Assembly: GCA_932294295.1 (NCBI GenBank)
Contig: OW028575.1
Span: forward strand, 36,024,253 to 36,088,252
Direction of reading: 5' to 3'
From: Alitta virens
Taxonomy: Eukaryota > Annelida > Polychaeta > Phyllodocida > Nereididae
Length of the DNA: 64,000 nucleotides
Notes under the pieces: model-generated
The model's database searches: none
Seen by the model: the letters and a program-made list of their open reading frames with translations, nothing else
What the model was told of the DNA's origin: nothing
Shown here: positions 61,366 through 64,000 of the stretch, piece by piece
Position numbering within the stretch: position 1 is the stretch's first letter
How the letters are laid out: each line of letters opens with the position of its first letter
Program-made: the position numbers and the translations under genes

Positions 61366-64000
61366 TGTCAACAACATTGAGCTGTCAACAAAAAGAAACT
61401 GTCAACAACAACTAACTGTCAACAACATCAACCTGTCAACAACAAGCTGTCAACAACAACAACAACAACCTGTCAACAACAACAACAACAACAACAACCT
61501 GGCAACAACAACAAACTGTCAGCAACAACAACCTGTCAACAACATTAATCTGTCAACAACATTAATCTGTCAACAACATAAAGCTGTCAACAACATTAAG
61601 TTGTCAACAACATTAAGCTGCCAACAAAGTCCAGCTGCCAACAGCATTGAGCTGTTAACAACATTAAGCTGCCAAAAACATTAAGCTGTCAACAACAACA
61701 TTCTGTCAACAAAATTGAGCTGCCAACAAAATTGAGCTGCCAACAAAATTGAGCTGCCAACAACATTGAGCTGCCAACAACATTGAGCTGCCAACAACAT
61801 TAAGCTGCCAACAACATTAAGCTGCCAACAACATTGAGCTGCCAACAACATTAAGCTGTCAACAACAACAATCTGTCAACAACATTAAGCTGCGGATAAC
61901 ATTGAGCTATCAACAACAACAATCTGTCAACAACAACCAATTGTCAACAACAACTGTCAACAACAACCATCAACAACAACCAACTCTGAACAACAAGCTG
62001 TCAACAACAACAGTATGCCAACAACAACAAGCTGTCAATAACATTAATCCTAAAACAACATTAAGCTGTCTACAACAACCAACTGTCAACAACATTAAGC
62101 TGCCAACAACATTGTGCTGCCAACAACATTAAGCTGCCAACAATATTATGCTGTCACCAACAACAAGCTGTAAACAACAACAATCTGTCATCAACTTCCA
62201 ACTGTCAACAACAACCAACTGTCAACAACAACCGTCAACAGGAAACAACTCTGAAGAACAACCTGTCAGCAACAACAACCTGTCAGCAACAACAACCTGT
62301 CAGCAACAACAACCTGTCAGCAACAACTTGTCAGCAACAACAACCTGTCAGCAACAACAACCTGTCAACAACAACAATCTGCCAACAACTTCCACCTGTC
62401 AACAATAACCAACTCTCAACAACAAATGTCAACAGGAACCAACTCTGAAGAACAACCTGTCAACAACAACAACAACCTGTCAGCAAAAACAAACTGTCAA
62501 CAACAACAATCTGTCAAGAAGAGCAAGCTGTCAACAACAGCAATCAGTCAACAATAACAAGCTATCAACAACATTAAGCTTTCAACAACATACAGCTGTC
62601 AACAACATTAAGCTGTCAACAACATTAAGCTGTCAACAACATTAAGCTGTCCACATCATTGAGCTGTCAACAATATTGAGCTGTCAGCAAGAACAAACTG
62701 TCAACAACATCAACCTGTCAACAAGAGGCTGTCAACAACAACAACAACCTGTCAACAACAACAACCTGTCAACAACAACAACGAACTGTTAACAACAACC
62801 GACAACAGGAACCAACTCTAAAGAACAACCTGTCAACAACAACAACCTGTAAAGAAGAGCAAGCTGTCAACAAAAACAAGCTGTCAACATTGAGCTGTCA
62901 ACAACATTGAACTGTCAACATAATCAAGCTGTCAACAACATTAAGCTGTCAACAACATTAAGCTGTCAACATCATTGAGCTGTCAGCAACAAGAAACTAT
63001 CAACAACAACCAACTGTCAACAACATCAACCTGTCAACAACAAGCTGTGAACAACAACAATAAGAACAACCTGTCAACAAGAACAACCTGGCAACAACAA
63101 TAACCTGTCAGCAACAACAACCTGTCAACAACATTAATCTGTCAACAACATTAAGCTGTCAACAACATTAAGTTGTCAACAACATTAAGCTGCCAACAAC
63201 ATTAAGCTGTCAACAAGAACAATCTGTCAACAACGTTAGGGTGCCAACAACATTGAGCTGCCAAATATATTAAGCAGCCAACAACATCATGTAGCTGCCG
63301 ACAACATGAAGTTGCCGACAACATGAAGCTGCCGACAACATTAAGCTGCCGACAACATTAAGCTGTCAACAACAACAATCTGTCAACAGCAACCAACTGT
63401 CAGCAACAACCAATTGTCAAGAACAACCGTCAACAACAACAAGCTGTCAACAACATTAATCTCTCAACAACATTAAGCTGGCAAACAACATTAAGCTGTC
63501 AACAACAACAAAATGTCAACAACATTAAGCTGCCAGCAACATCGTGCTGCCAACAACATTATGCTGTCACCAACAACAAGCTGTAAACAACAACAAACTG
63601 TCAACAACAACAATCTGCCAACAACTTCCAACTGTCAACAACAACCGTCAACAGGAAACAACTCTGAAGAACAACCTGTCAGCAACAACAACCTGTCAGC
63701 AACAACAACCTGTCAGCAACAACAAGCTCTCAGCAACAACAACCTGTCAACAACAACAATCTGCCAACAACTTCCAACTGTCAACAACAACAAACTCTCA
63801 ACAACAACTGTCAACAGGAACCAACTCTGAAGAACAACCTGTCAACAACAACAACAACCTGTCAGCAAAAACAACCTGTCAACAACAACAATCTGTCAAG
63901 AAGAGTAAGCTGTCAACAACAGCAATCAGTCAACAATAACAAGCTATCAATAACATTAAGCTTTCAATAACATTAAGCTGTCAACAACATTAAGCTGTCA
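61366..64000 (+). repeat. Diverged right end of the window
   Basis: The unit is the same but block copies are clearly more diverged. The N landmark reads AATCCTAAAA (62046). A gamma run at about 61,620-61,860 is unusually long. M-like blocks at 62,148-62,570 and 63,560-63,950 carry repeated CTGTCAGCAACAACAAC units and CTGCCAACAACTTCC. A D tail at about 63,270-63,370 reads GTAGCTGCCGAC and AGTTGCCGAC where other copies have CTCCAACATG. Several TGTC motifs have decayed. No non-repeat sequence appears before the edge. This fits a part of the array not touched by the recent duplications, but the true array end is not seen. Confidence 0.75.

Larger units (their letters stand above)
29516..64000 (+). 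repeat. Right arm of satellite array, A/C-rich sense on plus strand
   Basis: This is the same 17-bp family in the opposite orientation: CTGTCAACAACATTAAG, CTGTCAACAACAACAAC and relatives now read on the plus strand. Landmark AATCCGAAAA lies at about 30181, 31531, 37159, 40916, 43251, 46576, 48249, 50548, 52809, 56549, 58885 and 60558, with a decayed form AATCCTAAAA at 62046. Blocks S, P, gamma, N, M and D are shared with the left arm; Q and R are seen only here. The arm has been shaped by repeated tandem and longer-range duplications whose offsets differ by multiples of 17 bp. The array runs off the right edge. Confidence 0.97.

Noticed and set aside
1..64000. CRISPR array, because of short regular repeats
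   Set aside because: There are no unique spacers between constant repeats; the units are contiguous and both parts of the unit repeat.
1..64000. Telomere repeat
   Set aside because: TTAGG appears only in the single variant CATTAGGCTGTC and never in tandem; no TTAGGG or TTTAGGG run.

Overview
The whole 64 kb is one satellite-type tandem repeat array. I see no unique sequence, no convincing gene, no RNA gene, no transposon with recognisable ends and no CRISPR array. The ancestral unit is about 17 bp. In its A/C-rich orientation it reads CTGTCAACAACATTAAG or CTGTCAACAACAACAAC, and it recurs with substitutions (TGTC to TGCC, TATC or TGTT) and small indels. Both window edges cut through the array, so the real array is longer than 64 kb. 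Very long arrays with nested higher-order repeats (HORs) and orientation switches are typical of eukaryotic heterochromatin (centromeric, pericentromeric or subtelomeric). I therefore infer a eukaryote, but nothing here identifies the species or the chromosomal position.

Layout. From 1 to about 29,515 the A/C-rich strand is the minus strand, so the given strand is G/T-rich. At about 29,515 the orientation flips, and from there to 64,000 the A/C-rich strand is the plus strand. The join is direct, shares only two bases (AC), and is not a fold-back: the sequences on either side come from different phases of the higher-order repeat.

Diverged 17-bp units form named blocks of roughly 180 to 500 bp. 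S carries HpaI-like CTGTTAACAAC units and ACTAAAGAAC. P carries CCTGGCAAC and CTGTTAGCAAC. Gamma is TGCC-rich with GAGCTCCC. N ends in ATTAATCCGAAAAC. M starts ATGCTGTCACCAAC and contains AAGAAGAGC and TATACAAC. D carries TTAAAAAATCTGAG, 14-bp sub-repeats and CTCCAACATG. Q and R are seen only in the right arm. Runs of the plain unit (alpha) link the blocks. In the left arm the blocks build a super-repeat of about 9.26 kb: copy A (1 to about 13,236) is expanded by internal duplications, copy B spans about 13,237 to 22,500, and copy C runs from about 22,500 until the inversion cuts it at 29,515. In the right arm an HOR of about 1.63 to 1.66 kb (S-alpha-P-gamma-N-alpha-M) is repeated with tandem duplications of 2,261 bp and about 3,325 bp and a duplication of about 8.1 kb at an offset of 15.63 to 15.65 kb. 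The last 2.6 kb (from about 61,365) is more diverged than the rest.

The many short open frames (60 to 175 codons, rich in Q, N, T and S) follow from the repeat. The 17-bp CAA-rich unit has no stop in any of its three sense-strand frames, so translation cycles through LSTTTT, CQQQQ and PVNNNN. It ends wherever an ATTAAG-type unit puts TAA in frame, which is why so many frames end in CQQH. I do not annotate them as genes. All coordinates of block and duplication edges were read by eye from landmarks; those marked approximate may be off by tens of bases.
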